Origin: Planctomycetota bacterium
GTDB taxonomy: Bacteria; Planctomycetota; PLA2
Direction: 5' to 3'
NCBI GenBank assembly: GCA_021776735.1
Contig: JAJFFH010000051.1
Location: forward strand, 248,001-312,000
DNA length: 64,000 bases
The notes under the pieces were generated by a model that saw nothing but the letters and a program-made list of their open reading frames with translations, was not told where the DNA came from and searched no databases. Shown here piece after piece: positions 37,775 through 46,363 of this stretch (position 1 is the stretch's first letter; every line of letters starts with the position of its first letter). The position numbers and the translations under genes were made by a program.

Positions 37775-38622
37775 ATCGCCACGTCCTCGCCGCGTTCGAA
37801 GTCCCGCTTGCCGCGGCGGATGCGGCAAGCCGCGGTCGTCGGGTCGTGTTCGAAAAACAGGATCCAGTCCTCGTCCGCGGCGTGGCCGAGCCACTCCTGT
37901 TTTTCGGCGGTCGTCCTTAGAGGTTCGTTGTCGTACGCCATGATCCACGGTGTGCGGATGTGCGAGGTTGTGGGCACCAGGTCGGCCACGTAGAGCAGCG
38001 TTTGCGTGCCGGCCGTGACCTTCACGAGCTGCATGCCCGGAGTGTGGCCATCGACCGGCAGCAGCTCGATGCCGTCCGCGATTTCTGCGCGCTCTTCGAT
38101 CAGCGTCAGGTGATCGCCCTCGTACAGCGGCATGAAGTCGTCCGGGCGAAAACTGCCCGCGTCCTTCACGCTCGGCTCGCGGGCCCATTCGAATTGGCGG
38201 CGCTGGACGAGGTAGCGCGCGTTCGGAAACATCGCCGTCCGTTTGCTGTCTTCCGATGAGCTGCTTCCTGTCGCCCCTCCGGCGTGGTCGAAGTGCAGGT
38301 GCGTCAGGATGACGTCGGTGATTTGCGTCGGATCGAACCCGGCCCGGCGCACGGCCTCGTCGGGCAGCGGGGCGTCGCGCACGTTGTAGATGCCGTTCAG
38401 CTTCTCGCTGAACTTGTCGCCGATGCCGGTATCGACGAGGAACGTGCGATCGGGGCCCTCGATCAGGAGCAGGCGCATCGCGAGATCGATCCGGTTGCGA
38501 TCGTCCGGCGGATTCGTTTTCTCCCAGAGCGGTCGGGGAACGATGCCGAGCATGGCGCCGCCGTCGAGACCGAGGTGGCCGGCAGTTACGGTGTGGAGCT
38601 TGTACGGTCCGATATTGAGCAC
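37771..38622 (-). CDS. MBL-fold metallohydrolase
   Basis: 283 residues from GTG 38622. The zinc-binding motif THLHFDHAGG is at about residue 105, with VDGHTPGMQLV later and a final HDP near the end. The arrangement fits lactonase/glyoxalase-like hydrolases of the metallo-beta-lactamase fold. A motif copy lies in the loop after HxHxDH (EDSKRTAMFPNARY), between GGATG and FPNARYLVQRR where relatives have a short link. No signal peptide. It is divergent from the phosphoesterase gene with only 15 bases between starts. Substrate unknown. Confidence 0.82.
   Translation of the reverse strand: MLNIGPYKLHTVTAGHLGLDGGAMLGIVPRPLWEKTNPPDDRNRIDLAMRLLLIEGPDRTFLVDTGIGDKFSEKLNGIYNVRDAPLPDEAVRRAGFDPTQITDVILTHLHFDHAGGATGSSSSEDSKRTAMFPNARYLVQRRQFEWAREPSVKDAGSFRPDDFMPLYEGDHLTLIEERAEIADGIELLPVDGHTPGMQLVKVTAGTQTLLYVADLVPTTSHIRTPWIMAYDNEPLRTTAEKQEWLGHAADEDWILFFEHDPTTAACRIRRGKRDFERGEDVAI
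38229..38242 (-). repeat. Dispersed motif, copy in the MBL gene
   Basis: Perfect reverse-strand 14-mer with TTGCTGTC after it. Reads KRTAMF in the gene, a third reading frame of the motif. Confidence 0.9.
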
Positions 38623-38637
38623 GGAGACATTATCGCA

Positions 38638-39483
38638 ATGAAGGCGACACGCAGGCGGTTTCTTCGGTGGTGCGGGGCGGGCACGGCAGCCGGCGCGCTG
38701 ACCGGCATCTACGCGTTCGGAATCGAGCCGCTCTGGCTGCGCGAGGTCGTCGTCGAGGTGCCCATCGAGGGGCTCGACCCGGCGTTCTCCGGATTCACGA
38801 TCGCGCAGCTGTCCGATTTGCACGTCGGCGCGGGGGTGCCGGCGGACTACCTGCGCGACGCCGTGCAACGGATCATCACGCGCAAGCCCGATCTCATCGC
38901 GCTGACCGGCGATTTTATCCACCGCGGTGGGGCGCCTGGTGCGGCGGCGAGGGTGCTGGAGGGGCTGGCCGACGTAGCGCCGGCTCTCGCCGTTCTGGGC
39001 AACCACGACGGCGAGGTGCGAACGCCGTCGGCGCACTTTCATTCGGGCCTGGCCGGGCGCGTGGCCGGGGCGCTGCGCAGTGTTGGCGTCACGGTGCTCG
39101 AGAACGAGACCCGGACGGTGACGCGCGGCGGAGCCACCCTGACTTTCGCCGGCTTCGGCGACCTCTGGTCCGGGCGCTTTTGGCCCGACCGCGTGAGCAT
39201 GGCTGCCGGGCCCACCGTAGCCCTGACCCACAACCCGGACACGGCGCCGGACCTCGCGCGCGCCGGAGCGTCGCTGATCCTCGCCGGCCACACGCACGGC
39301 GGACAGGTCGCGATCCCTTTTATGGGGCCGCCGCTGCTCCCGGTGCGCCTACGGCAGTACTCGGCGGGGCTCTATCGTGTTGGTGCATCAAGGCTTTACG
39401 TCAATCGGGGGGTGGGGTGGCTGCGGCGCGTGCGGCTCTTCGTGCGTCCCGAAATCACCTACGTAGTGCTTCAATCAACTTGA
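38638..39483 (+). CDS. Tat-exported metallophosphoesterase
   Basis: 281 residues. The start MKATRRRFLRWCGAGTA has a twin-arginine type signal. All metal-site motifs of calcineurin-like phosphoesterases are present: SDLHVG (about residue 59), GDFIHR (about 86), GNHDGE (about 121), a later H in ALTHNPD and GHTHGGQ (about 220). It resembles YkuE/LpxH-like phosphoesterases that act on phosphate esters at the membrane. It is not followed by an obvious partner; the kinase gene begins 27 bases downstream. Confidence 0.88.
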   Translation: MKATRRRFLRWCGAGTAAGALTGIYAFGIEPLWLREVVVEVPIEGLDPAFSGFTIAQLSDLHVGAGVPADYLRDAVQRIITRKPDLIALTGDFIHRGGAPGAAARVLEGLADVAPALAVLGNHDGEVRTPSAHFHSGLAGRVAGALRSVGVTVLENETRTVTRGGATLTFAGFGDLWSGRFWPDRVSMAAGPTVALTHNPDTAPDLARAGASLILAGHTHGGQVAIPFMGPPLLPVRLRQYSAGLYRVGASRLYVNRGVGWLRRVRLFVRPEITYVVLQST

Positions 39484-39510
39484 TAAAACGCCGAAAGGGT
39501 CTGGGGGACT

Positions 39511-41559
39511 GTGCGACCGGACCAATGGTTGATTCTCGGCCTCGGCCTGCTGGCCGGGGCGACGCTCGCGATCGGCGCTGCGCTGTGGATCGTGCGCCGC
39601 ACTCGTTCGCGCGCGCGAGCGAGCACGCGGCGGGCGCGGATCTTCGAGCGCGCGCAGGAGATGGTGCGGGTCGGAAACTGGGAGTGGGATCTCGACACGG
39701 ACCAGTGCCGCGGGTCGGCGGAGGCCTCGCGACTGTACGGACTTCCGTCGGATGGTGGCCCCGTGTCTTCCGAACGTCTGCTCGCCTGCGTGCACCACGG
39801 CGAAAGGGACAGCATACGGACGGCGATGCAATCGGTCCGGGACGGTGCGGGCTCGTTCGACGAGGAGTACCACGTCCAGAACGACGACGGCACGGTTCTG
39901 GCGCTTCAAGTGCGCGGGGTCGTACGGCGCGAACGCGGCGGGCGGCGCGTCATGGTCGGTACCGTGCAAGACGTTACCGAGACGCACGCCGTGCGCCGGT
40001 CCGAAGAGCGCCTGCGGCTCCTGTTCGAGCAGTCCCCGCTGTCGATCCAGATTTTCTCGCCGGACGGCCTCGTCCTGCGCGTGAACCGGGCCTGGGAGGA
40101 GCTGTGGGGGCTCAGTGCGGACGCCCTCGACAGCTACAACGTACTGGCGGACCGCCAGCTCAAGCGGGCCGGCGTGTTGCGTTGCCTGCGGCGTGCGTTC
40201 GACGGCGAGACCGTTACGCTGCCGGAGATCGAATACGACCCGGCGAAGACTCCGGGCGTCGATGGTGGTCGCCGGCGCCGCGTCGCCGCGGACGCGTACC
40301 CGATCCTCGATCGGAGAGGCCGCGTCCGCGAGGTCGTGCTGATTCACCAGGACAGGACAGCGCGACGTGAGGCGGAGGAAGAGAATCGCCGTCTCGAGCT
40401 GCGCATCAAGGATGCCCAGCGCGAGGAGAGCCTCGGCGTGCTCGCGGGCGGCGTGGCGCACGACTTCAACAACCTGCTCGCCGGCATCCTCGGCTACGCC
40501 GAGCTGGCGCGAAAGACCGTGCCCGAGGACTCGGCCGCGGCCGACAAGATCAGCCGCATCGAGAGCAGCGCGATCCGCGCGTCGGAGCTGACCAACCAGA
40601 TGCTCGCCTACACGGGCCAGGGCAAACAGGTCGTCACGTCGGTCGATCTTTCCGCGCTCGTGCGGGAGATGACGCACCTGCTCGAGATCTCGGTGTCGAA
40701 GAGCGCGCTCATCGAGTACGACTTCGCAGACGAGCCGACGCCGCTCGTCGGCGACGCGACGCAGATTCGCCAGGTGATCATGAACCTCCTGACGAACGCG
40801 TCGGAGGCCATCGCCTCACCGTCCGGCACGATTCGCGTGAGCACAGGGCGTGTGCAGGTCGATGCGGCGTATCTTGCCGGCTGTCGGCTTGCGGACGGTC
40901 TGTCGCCGGGCGAGTATGTGTTCTGCGAAGTGTCCGACTCGGGCCGCGGCATGGACGCATCGACGCTGGAGCGAATCTTCGATCCGTTCTTCACGACCAA
41001 GTTCACCGGCCGCGGCCTCGGCCTCGCGGCCGTGCAGGGCATCGTGCGCGGGCACCGCGGCGCAATCCGCATCGACTCGCAGCCGCAGAAGGGTACGACG
41101 TTCCGCGTGGCGTTTCCGCTTGCGGCGGTCGAAGGAACGGACGGCGATGTTTTCAAGCCGGTGCCGTGGGGAACCGAGGACGCCACCGTGCTGGTGGTGG
41201 ACGACGACGAGACGGTGCGCACGGTCGTGCGCGAGATGCTAGAAGGCAACGGCCTTACCGTCGTGAGCGCGGCGGATGGTGTCGAAGCTCTCGAGCTGAT
41301 CGAGGCGGGCCTTGCGGCCGACCTCGTGCTGTTGGACATGACGATGCCGCGGTTGTCGGGCGCGGAAACGGCGCACGAGATGCGCGAACGCGGCTGCGAA
41401 ATCCCGGTTGTCGTGATGAGCGGCTTCTCGGAAGAGGAAGCCCTCGCCCGCTTCAGCGACGACGTCCACGGATTTTTGCAAAAGCCCTTCCAGACCGTTC
41501 AGCTCGTGCACCGCGTCCGGGCGGCCCTGACTCCCCAAAAAGCCGAAGCCGACGGGTAG
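39511..41559 (+). CDS. Hybrid sensor histidine kinase with two PAS domains and a receiver
   Basis: 682 residues from GTG 39511. One N-terminal helix (about 7-28), PAS 1 (about 40-160) and PAS 2 (about 165-290) are followed by the dimerisation helix with GVAHDFNNLLAG (His about 316), the ATPase N-box QVIMNLLTNASEAI and G-box DSGRGM...GRGLGLAAV, and a receiver with VDDDETVR and the phospho-acceptor LLDMTMPRL (Asp about 609). The HDFNN type and fused receiver are common in planctomycetes and proteobacteria. Motif copies lie in PAS 1 (SIRTAMQ) and in the kinase-receiver linker (EGTDGDVF). Confidence 0.9.
   Translation: MRPDQWLILGLGLLAGATLAIGAALWIVRRTRSRARASTRRARIFERAQEMVRVGNWEWDLDTDQCRGSAEASRLYGLPSDGGPVSSERLLACVHHGERDSIRTAMQSVRDGAGSFDEEYHVQNDDGTVLALQVRGVVRRERGGRRVMVGTVQDVTETHAVRRSEERLRLLFEQSPLSIQIFSPDGLVLRVNRAWEELWGLSADALDSYNVLADRQLKRAGVLRCLRRAFDGETVTLPEIEYDPAKTPGVDGGRRRRVAADAYPILDRRGRVREVVLIHQDRTARREAEEENRRLELRIKDAQREESLGVLAGGVAHDFNNLLAGILGYAELARKTVPEDSAAADKISRIESSAIRASELTNQMLAYTGQGKQVVTSVDLSALVREMTHLLEISVSKSALIEYDFADEPTPLVGDATQIRQVIMNLLTNASEAIASPSGTIRVSTGRVQVDAAYLAGCRLADGLSPGEYVFCEVSDSGRGMDASTLERIFDPFFTTKFTGRGLGLAAVQGIVRGHRGAIRIDSQPQKGTTFRVAFPLAAVEGTDGDVFKPVPWGTEDATVLVVDDDETVRTVVREMLEGNGLTVVSAADGVEALELIEAGLAADLVLLDMTMPRLSGAETAHEMRERGCEIPVVVMSGFSEEEALARFSDDVHGFLQKPFQTVQLVHRVRAALTPQKAEADG
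39816..39829 (+). repeat. Dispersed motif core in the kinase PAS 1 region
   Basis: ACGGACGGCGATGC preceded by AGCAT. Read as RTAMQ, the TAM frame. Confidence 0.8.
41137..41150 (+). repeat. Dispersed motif in the kinase-receiver linker
   Basis: Perfect 14-mer preceded by GGA and followed by TTTC. Reads GTDGDVF exactly between two domains. Confidence 0.88.
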
Positions 41560-41642
41560 TCCTGATGGTCACTCGGCCACCCGGTGCCCGTGACCGTTCA
41601 TGTGCCGTCAGGCGCAATACGGACCCGAACCCGAGTCTGCGG

Positions 41643-41656
41643 GCATCGCCGTCCGT
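41643..41656 (-). repeat. Dispersed motif downstream of the ComB-like gene
   Basis: GCATCGCCGTCCGT on the plus strand; 12-bp core intact. Lies 13 bases past the stop of the minus-strand ComB-like gene, in the 110-base convergent gap 41560-41669, which has no other feature. Confidence 0.82.
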
Positions 41657-41669
41657 TCCTGACTTCGAA

Positions 41670-42413
41670 TCAGTTCGTTTTCAGCACGCCGTTGTGCCAG
41701 GTCGGGACCGCATCGTAGGCGTCCAGTTTGCCGGCGTGTTCGGGGTCTTCCGGAAAGCCGATCTCGCGGAGCTCGCGGCCGCCCGCGCAGTCCCGGATCA
41801 GGTTCGGGACCTCGTCGCGCTGGGCCCGAAAGGCCGCGGCGCAGGCTCTCGCTTCCGGGGACAGGTCCGGGCTGTCGGCGGGTAGTTCGAGGGCGTGCAG
41901 GATTGCGCCCGCGCCCAGGTAGTCTTCGAGGGCGAAGCGGATCGTGTCGTCGTCTTTCCAGCGTTCGCCGCAGGCGATGACCGTGACCGGTCCCCGGTGG
42001 TTGCGGACGCGGTCGGCGGTGGCGGTTGCGTTGACGAGAGCGCCCACGAACAGCGCGGGGACCCCCGCGCCGTAGCGACTGCATGTCGCGCCGTTCGGGG
42101 AGGGGAGGACGACGCGCGTGGTGGCGCTGGCGGCGAGGTGGCTGGCCGGCGACAGCGAGAACCGGCCGTGCTCGGGCACGCCGTGGCGCGGGACGGCGAT
42201 TTCGGCGTCGTACTCGGCGGCCAGGGCGTGCTTGTCGTCGGTCCTGGCGCAGGGGATGACGGTGCCGCCCCGCGCGCCCGCGGTGACCGTGGCGGTCGAG
42301 AAGCTCAAGACATCGACGATGACAAGGGCGTCGCCGCGACCGGCGGCCTCGCGGGCGCCGCGCCGCCCCCAGACGAGCCGAACTCGATGGCCTTCCTGCG
42401 CATGCCAAACCAT
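41670..42413 (-). CDS. 2-phosphosulfolactate phosphatase family protein (ComB-like)
   Basis: 247 residues from ATG 42413. It reads VIVDVLSFSTATVTAGARGG near the N-terminus, LPSPNGATCSRYG and VIACGERW in the middle and ADSPDLSPEARACAAAF later, all marks of the ComB family. In coenzyme M makers ComB dephosphorylates 2-phosphosulfolactate, but the family is common in bacteria without coenzyme M, so the natural substrate here is open. No other sulfolactate gene lies near. It is divergent from the J-like/kinase giant. Confidence 0.8.
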   Translation of the reverse strand: MVWHAQEGHRVRLVWGRRGAREAAGRGDALVIVDVLSFSTATVTAGARGGTVIPCARTDDKHALAAEYDAEIAVPRHGVPEHGRFSLSPASHLAASATTRVVLPSPNGATCSRYGAGVPALFVGALVNATATADRVRNHRGPVTVIACGERWKDDDTIRFALEDYLGAGAILHALELPADSPDLSPEARACAAAFRAQRDEVPNLIRDCAGGRELREIGFPEDPEHAGKLDAYDAVPTWHNGVLKTN

Positions 42414-42518
42414 GGTGGGCGCAAGGATACCTTGCGTCTTGGGTCGAACGCGAGCGACCTCGCTACCGCCAGCCGAAGCCGGGCGACTTTTCAGGCCGAG
42501 TCTCTGCATCGGGCCGGG

Positions 42519-42524
42519 TAGAGT
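42519..42524 (+). promoter_or_regulatory. Putative -10 box of the J-like/pseudokinase gene
   Basis: TAGAGT in GGGTAGAGTGGG, 12 bases before ATG 42537 and without a Shine-Dalgarno. Confidence 0.35.
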
Positions 42525-42536
42525 GGGCGGTTCAAG

Positions 42537-45500
42537 ATGGCTGCGGCTCGCCGACCGAGAGAGTATTTCTATGCGGAAGTGTTCCGTCTGCCGCCGATGC
42601 GCGGACGGCCGGACCACTACACCCTGCTCGGGCTGCGCTACTTCGAGAAGGACCGCGACGCGATCCTGCGTGCGGTGATGGAGCGGACGGCGCTTCTCGA
42701 GGCGTGCGACGCGGAGCCGCGCCCCGCCTACAAGAAGGTGCTCGAGCAGTTGCGGACGGAAGTCCGGGAGGCGCAACTCACGCTGCTCGACGAGAAGCGG
42801 CGGGCGAAGTACGACGCGTCACTGATCGGGGCGAGCGAGAACGCGGAGCGGAGCGACGAGGACGACGAACTCGAACTCCCGCCGGGGACGATGTTCGCCG
42901 ACCGGTACCGGATCATGACCGAGGTCCGGCGCGGCGCCCTCGGCGTGGTCTACGAGGCGATGGACAAGAACCTGCGCTCGAAGGTGCACCTGAGCGTCCT
43001 GCGCCCGAAGCTCTCGCTGGATCGCCGCCAACGTCGTCCCGTCGCCAACGCCGCGCGCACCATGGCGCTGCTCGACCACGCAAGTCTCGTCAAGGCAGAC
43101 GAGGTCGGCGACTCCGGCGGGCTGCTCTTTCTGCGCACGCGCGCGGTCGAAGGCCGCGACCTCGGCGAGGCGATCTCGGCCACACCGCACGGCCGGTTCG
43201 AGCCGGAAGAGGCGCGTCGTGTCGCACGCGCCCTCGCGGGCGCGCTCGTGAACCTGCACGACAGCGGCGCCCACCACGGCGACCTGCGCCCGGGCACGGT
43301 CACGCTCGACGACACGGGGCGCGTGCTGGTCACGGACACGGCGGTCGCGCGGGCCGTTGCCGACGCGGGCGGGAAGGCGCCGACACGCTATCGCGAGCCG
43401 GAGGACGAAGCCTCGACCGCGGGCGACCTGTTCGCGCTCGGTGCGCTCCTGTACCTGATGCTGTCGGGCGAGCCCCCGTTCCCCGCGGGTGCCCGCAAGC
43501 GCGCCGCAAAACCCCTGCCCGACCACGTGCCCGCGGATCTCGCGCAGATCACGATGCGCCTGCTCGCCCGCGACCCGGAGCAGCGACCGTCCGCGGAGAA
43601 GATGCGCGACCAGCTCACCCGGGCGGGCGCCGCGCGCACGCGAACGCTCGTGTTCTGGGCCATCGGTGCCGTCGTCCTCGTGGCGGCGCTGGCCGCGTAT
43701 CTCGCGGGACGCGGCGACAGCGAGGGCGAGTCCGTCCGCGCCGGCGTCACCGAGAACGCCTACAAGCTGATCGTGCAGCGGCGGTTCGACGACGCGATCG
43801 CCCTGCTCCAAAAAGCCCGCGACGCCGACCCCGCAAACCAGTCGCTGGTGGGACCGCTGGCGACCGCGTATGAGCGCAAAGCTGAAAAAGAGCAGACGGA
43901 CGGCGATGTCCGTGCGGCGCAGGTCTTTTTTTCCAAGGCGCAACGCCTGGAGCCGAGTGCGGAGCGCGGGCGAGCGCTGGAAGGAGCACGGCGCGCTTCG
44001 TATGCGCTCTTGGAAGCGGTGCGCGTGAAGCTGCCCGCGGTTGCCGCCAAGCCGCAGTTGCGCGTGTCCGACCACAAGGGCATCGCCGTCCGTCTGCTTT
44101 TTTCCGGAAAGCCCGACCAGGTGCCGGGAGGAACGGACGGCGATGTCTTTCGGCTCCTCGGACTCGATGAAGGCACGCACGAAGTCGAGATCGTCTTGTC
44201 CGATGCGGCGAGCAACGAGCGCCGCGTCAAGCGCACGGTTGTCGTCGACCGAACGCCGCCCGAGGCCGTGATTCTCGAGCCGGCGGACGGCGCGGTGCTG
44301 CGCAACGGGGCCGTGAAAGTCGTCGTGCAGGTGAGCGACAAGAATCCGCCGGCGCGGATCGATGTGCGCGGGCGGCCGATCGACTTGCTTGAGTCACCCG
44401 CATCATCCGAGTCGCCCGACAGGCGTGCGTCCGATGTCTTTCGGCTTGCGGACGGGGCGCACGAGATCGCCGTGACCGTGCGTGACCGGGCGGGGCACGA
44501 AGTGCGCGTGTCGCGGCGCGTTGTCGTCGATACGCGTGGACCGCAGCTCGAGCTCGCCGCCGAGCGTCTTGTGACGCGGGACGGGCGGATTGTGGTTCGC
44601 GGGCGTGCGTACGGCCAGGTGGCGAGCGTGACCATGGGCGGCAAGCCGGTCAAGCGGGCCGCGGACGGTTCGTTCGCGCACGAGACGCGAGCGGCGGCGG
44701 GTCAGCTTGCGGTCGTTGCAGTGGGGCCGACGGGTCTCAAGCGGAAGATGACCGTTGAGGTCGTCCACGACGCCGCGTCGCCCGAGGTCAAGGTTCGCTG
44801 GCCGCGCCGGGATTCGCGCGGCACGCTCCTGTACGGCGCGCGCGAGATGGATCGCAGGGCGTTCGTCCTGCCGCTGCTGGTGACCGATGCCACCGCGACG
44901 ACGTTACATCCAAAGAACGGCCGTATCGACGGCACCAACTGGATCTTGCCGGCGCTGGAGGGGCGCATCAGCGCGCGCCTGGTCGTGCGCGACGAGGCCG
45001 GCAACGAGACGACTCTGGCGGTGGCGACCGAGGGGCACCGGGCGCGTCCGCGGCTTGACGTGCGCGCGCCGGCCGGCACCCACTGGAAGGATCGCGACGT
45101 CGTCTTGCAGGTCGACGCCGACGAGTCCCTGTTTGTTCAGGGGCGTCCCGCCGAACCCGGGCGCGTCGAGTTGACACTGGCCGAGGGCGGGCATGTCCTG
45201 TCGGTACGCGCGGTCGATCGTTGGGGCAACGAGACGGCGTGGACGCGGCGTGTCGTGATCGACCTGACGCCGCCGCAGGTGACGCTCGTCGGCGAAGCGG
45301 AACGCGGCATCGGAAAGCAGATCATCGAACTCGAGGCCAACGAGGCGCTGAGCGAGATCGTCTGTTTCGCGAATTCGTGGCCCGTCAAGGGTCGCAGCGT
45401 CAAGGTCAAGGTCGATCTGCGCCCGGGGCGCACGCACCTCACGATCAAGGCGAAAGACCTCGCCGGCAACTTGGCGCAGCTCAAGCTTCCGCTTGTTGTT

Positions 45501-46130
45501 CGCAACCGCGTGCTTGTGCTCGGGGGCGGCGGCGCGCTCCGCATCGACCTGCCCAAGAGTCTGTCGCTCGACGAGTTCACGATCGAGTGCTGGGTGCGCG
45601 GCACGACACCGGTCGGGACGCGCGGCGTGGTGTCGAACTACCTCGACTCCGACTTTGCGTTGATGTGGTGCGGCGCGCGCAGCCGCGTCCCGTACGCGGT
45701 CTGGGCCGGCGAGAAGAGCGGCCGCCTCGACGCGCAGATCAAGAAGGAATGGAACTGGTCGGAGTGGGTCCACCTGGCGCTCTGCTGGGACGGCCGTCGC
45801 GTGAAGTTCTACGTCAACGGCAGCCTGCAGAAGTCCGTCCCGTTCACGGAGGCGCTCAAGCAGCGCCACGGCCCGCTCTGGATAGGCTGCGACGCGGGCA
45901 CCCGCGCGCCGCGCTATCACTTCGTCGGTGCGCTCGACGAGGTCCGCCTGTCCAGCGTCAACCGCTATCCGCGCCCGGTGCGCCCCAAGCGGTACCTGAA
46001 GGCGGACAGCCACACGGTTTTCCTGCACCGCTTTGATCGCCGCGACGGCGACAAGTTCCTCGACGAGTCCAAGAACGGCTTCCATGCCAAGGTCGTAGGC
46101 AAGGTCAAGCTGGTCGCCGAGGAGCGCTGA
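42537..46130 (+). CDS. J-like domain, pseudokinase, membrane helix and LamG giant protein
   Basis: 1197 residues. Residues 25-100 look like a degenerate J-type domain (HYTLLGLRYFEKDRDAI to DEKRRAKYDASL). About 120-360 is a Ser/Thr kinase fold with RRGALGVVYEAMD, but the ATP lysine position reads VHLSVL, HRDLKPxN reads HHGDLRPGTV and DFG reads TDT, so it is probably inactive. A helix at about 371-392 is followed by a TPR-like stretch with a motif copy, bacterial Ig-like units (DRTPPEAVILEPADG, DLTPPQVTLVG) and a LamG/concanavalin domain from about 1000. It should span the membrane and bind ligands outside. Confidence 0.75.
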   Translation: MAAARRPREYFYAEVFRLPPMRGRPDHYTLLGLRYFEKDRDAILRAVMERTALLEACDAEPRPAYKKVLEQLRTEVREAQLTLLDEKRRAKYDASLIGASENAERSDEDDELELPPGTMFADRYRIMTEVRRGALGVVYEAMDKNLRSKVHLSVLRPKLSLDRRQRRPVANAARTMALLDHASLVKADEVGDSGGLLFLRTRAVEGRDLGEAISATPHGRFEPEEARRVARALAGALVNLHDSGAHHGDLRPGTVTLDDTGRVLVTDTAVARAVADAGGKAPTRYREPEDEASTAGDLFALGALLYLMLSGEPPFPAGARKRAAKPLPDHVPADLAQITMRLLARDPEQRPSAEKMRDQLTRAGAARTRTLVFWAIGAVVLVAALAAYLAGRGDSEGESVRAGVTENAYKLIVQRRFDDAIALLQKARDADPANQSLVGPLATAYERKAEKEQTDGDVRAAQVFFSKAQRLEPSAERGRALEGARRASYALLEAVRVKLPAVAAKPQLRVSDHKGIAVRLLFSGKPDQVPGGTDGDVFRLLGLDEGTHEVEIVLSDAASNERRVKRTVVVDRTPPEAVILEPADGAVLRNGAVKVVVQVSDKNPPARIDVRGRPIDLLESPASSESPDRRASDVFRLADGAHEIAVTVRDRAGHEVRVSRRVVVDTRGPQLELAAERLVTRDGRIVVRGRAYGQVASVTMGGKPVKRAADGSFAHETRAAAGQLAVVAVGPTGLKRKMTVEVVHDAASPEVKVRWPRRDSRGTLLYGAREMDRRAFVLPLLVTDATATTLHPKNGRIDGTNWILPALEGRISARLVVRDEAGNETTLAVATEGHRARPRLDVRAPAGTHWKDRDVVLQVDADESLFVQGRPAEPGRVELTLAEGGHVLSVRAVDRWGNETAWTRRVVIDLTPPQVTLVGEAERGIGKQIIELEANEALSEIVCFANSWPVKGRSVKVKVDLRPGRTHLTIKAKDLAGNLAQLKLPLVVRNRVLVLGGGGALRIDLPKSLSLDEFTIECWVRGTTPVGTRGVVSNYLDSDFALMWCGARSRVPYAVWAGEKSGRLDAQIKKEWNWSEWVHLALCWDGRRVKFYVNGSLQKSVPFTEALKQRHGPLWIGCDAGTRAPRYHFVGALDEVRLSSVNRYPRPVRPKRYLKADSHTVFLHRFDRRDGDKFLDESKNGFHAKVVGKVKLVAEER
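43896..43909 (+). repeat. Dispersed motif in the pseudokinase gene, copy 1
   Basis: Perfect 14-mer preceded by AGCAG. Reads EQTDGDVRA in the TPR-like part. Confidence 0.9.
44080..44093 (-). repeat. Dispersed motif in the pseudokinase gene, copy 2
   Basis: GCATCGCCGTCCGT with CTGCTTTTTT after it. Reads GIAVRLLF. Partner of 44133. Confidence 0.85.
44133..44146 (+). repeat. Dispersed motif in the pseudokinase gene, copy 3
   Basis: Perfect 14-mer with CTTT after it, 39 bases from copy 2 in inverted orientation. Reads GTDGDVF. A decayed match to its right half follows at about 44430 (ASDVFRL). Confidence 0.9.
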
Positions 46131-46363
46131 ACGCGCTGTCTACGAGAGGTACCAGGGGCCATCGCGCTCCGCGACGGCAGTGAACTCGTTTCACGAGCAA
46201 AGTATACCTGTTTGTCCGCTTGCCATGGTCCGCGGCGTGGTTCGGTGGGTGCTCGATAGGTATCGTCGTCCGTCCCTGCCTCGGTGGTTCGCCCGTTCCG
46301 GGACATCACGTTCGAAAACCCGCTTGTTTGGTCTGACTCGTTGTGGAGGATGGGCCGATCGGC

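Noticed and set aside
41670..42413. Coenzyme M synthesis
   Set aside because: Only a ComB-like phosphatase is present; no ComA, ComC or ComDE candidate is in the window.
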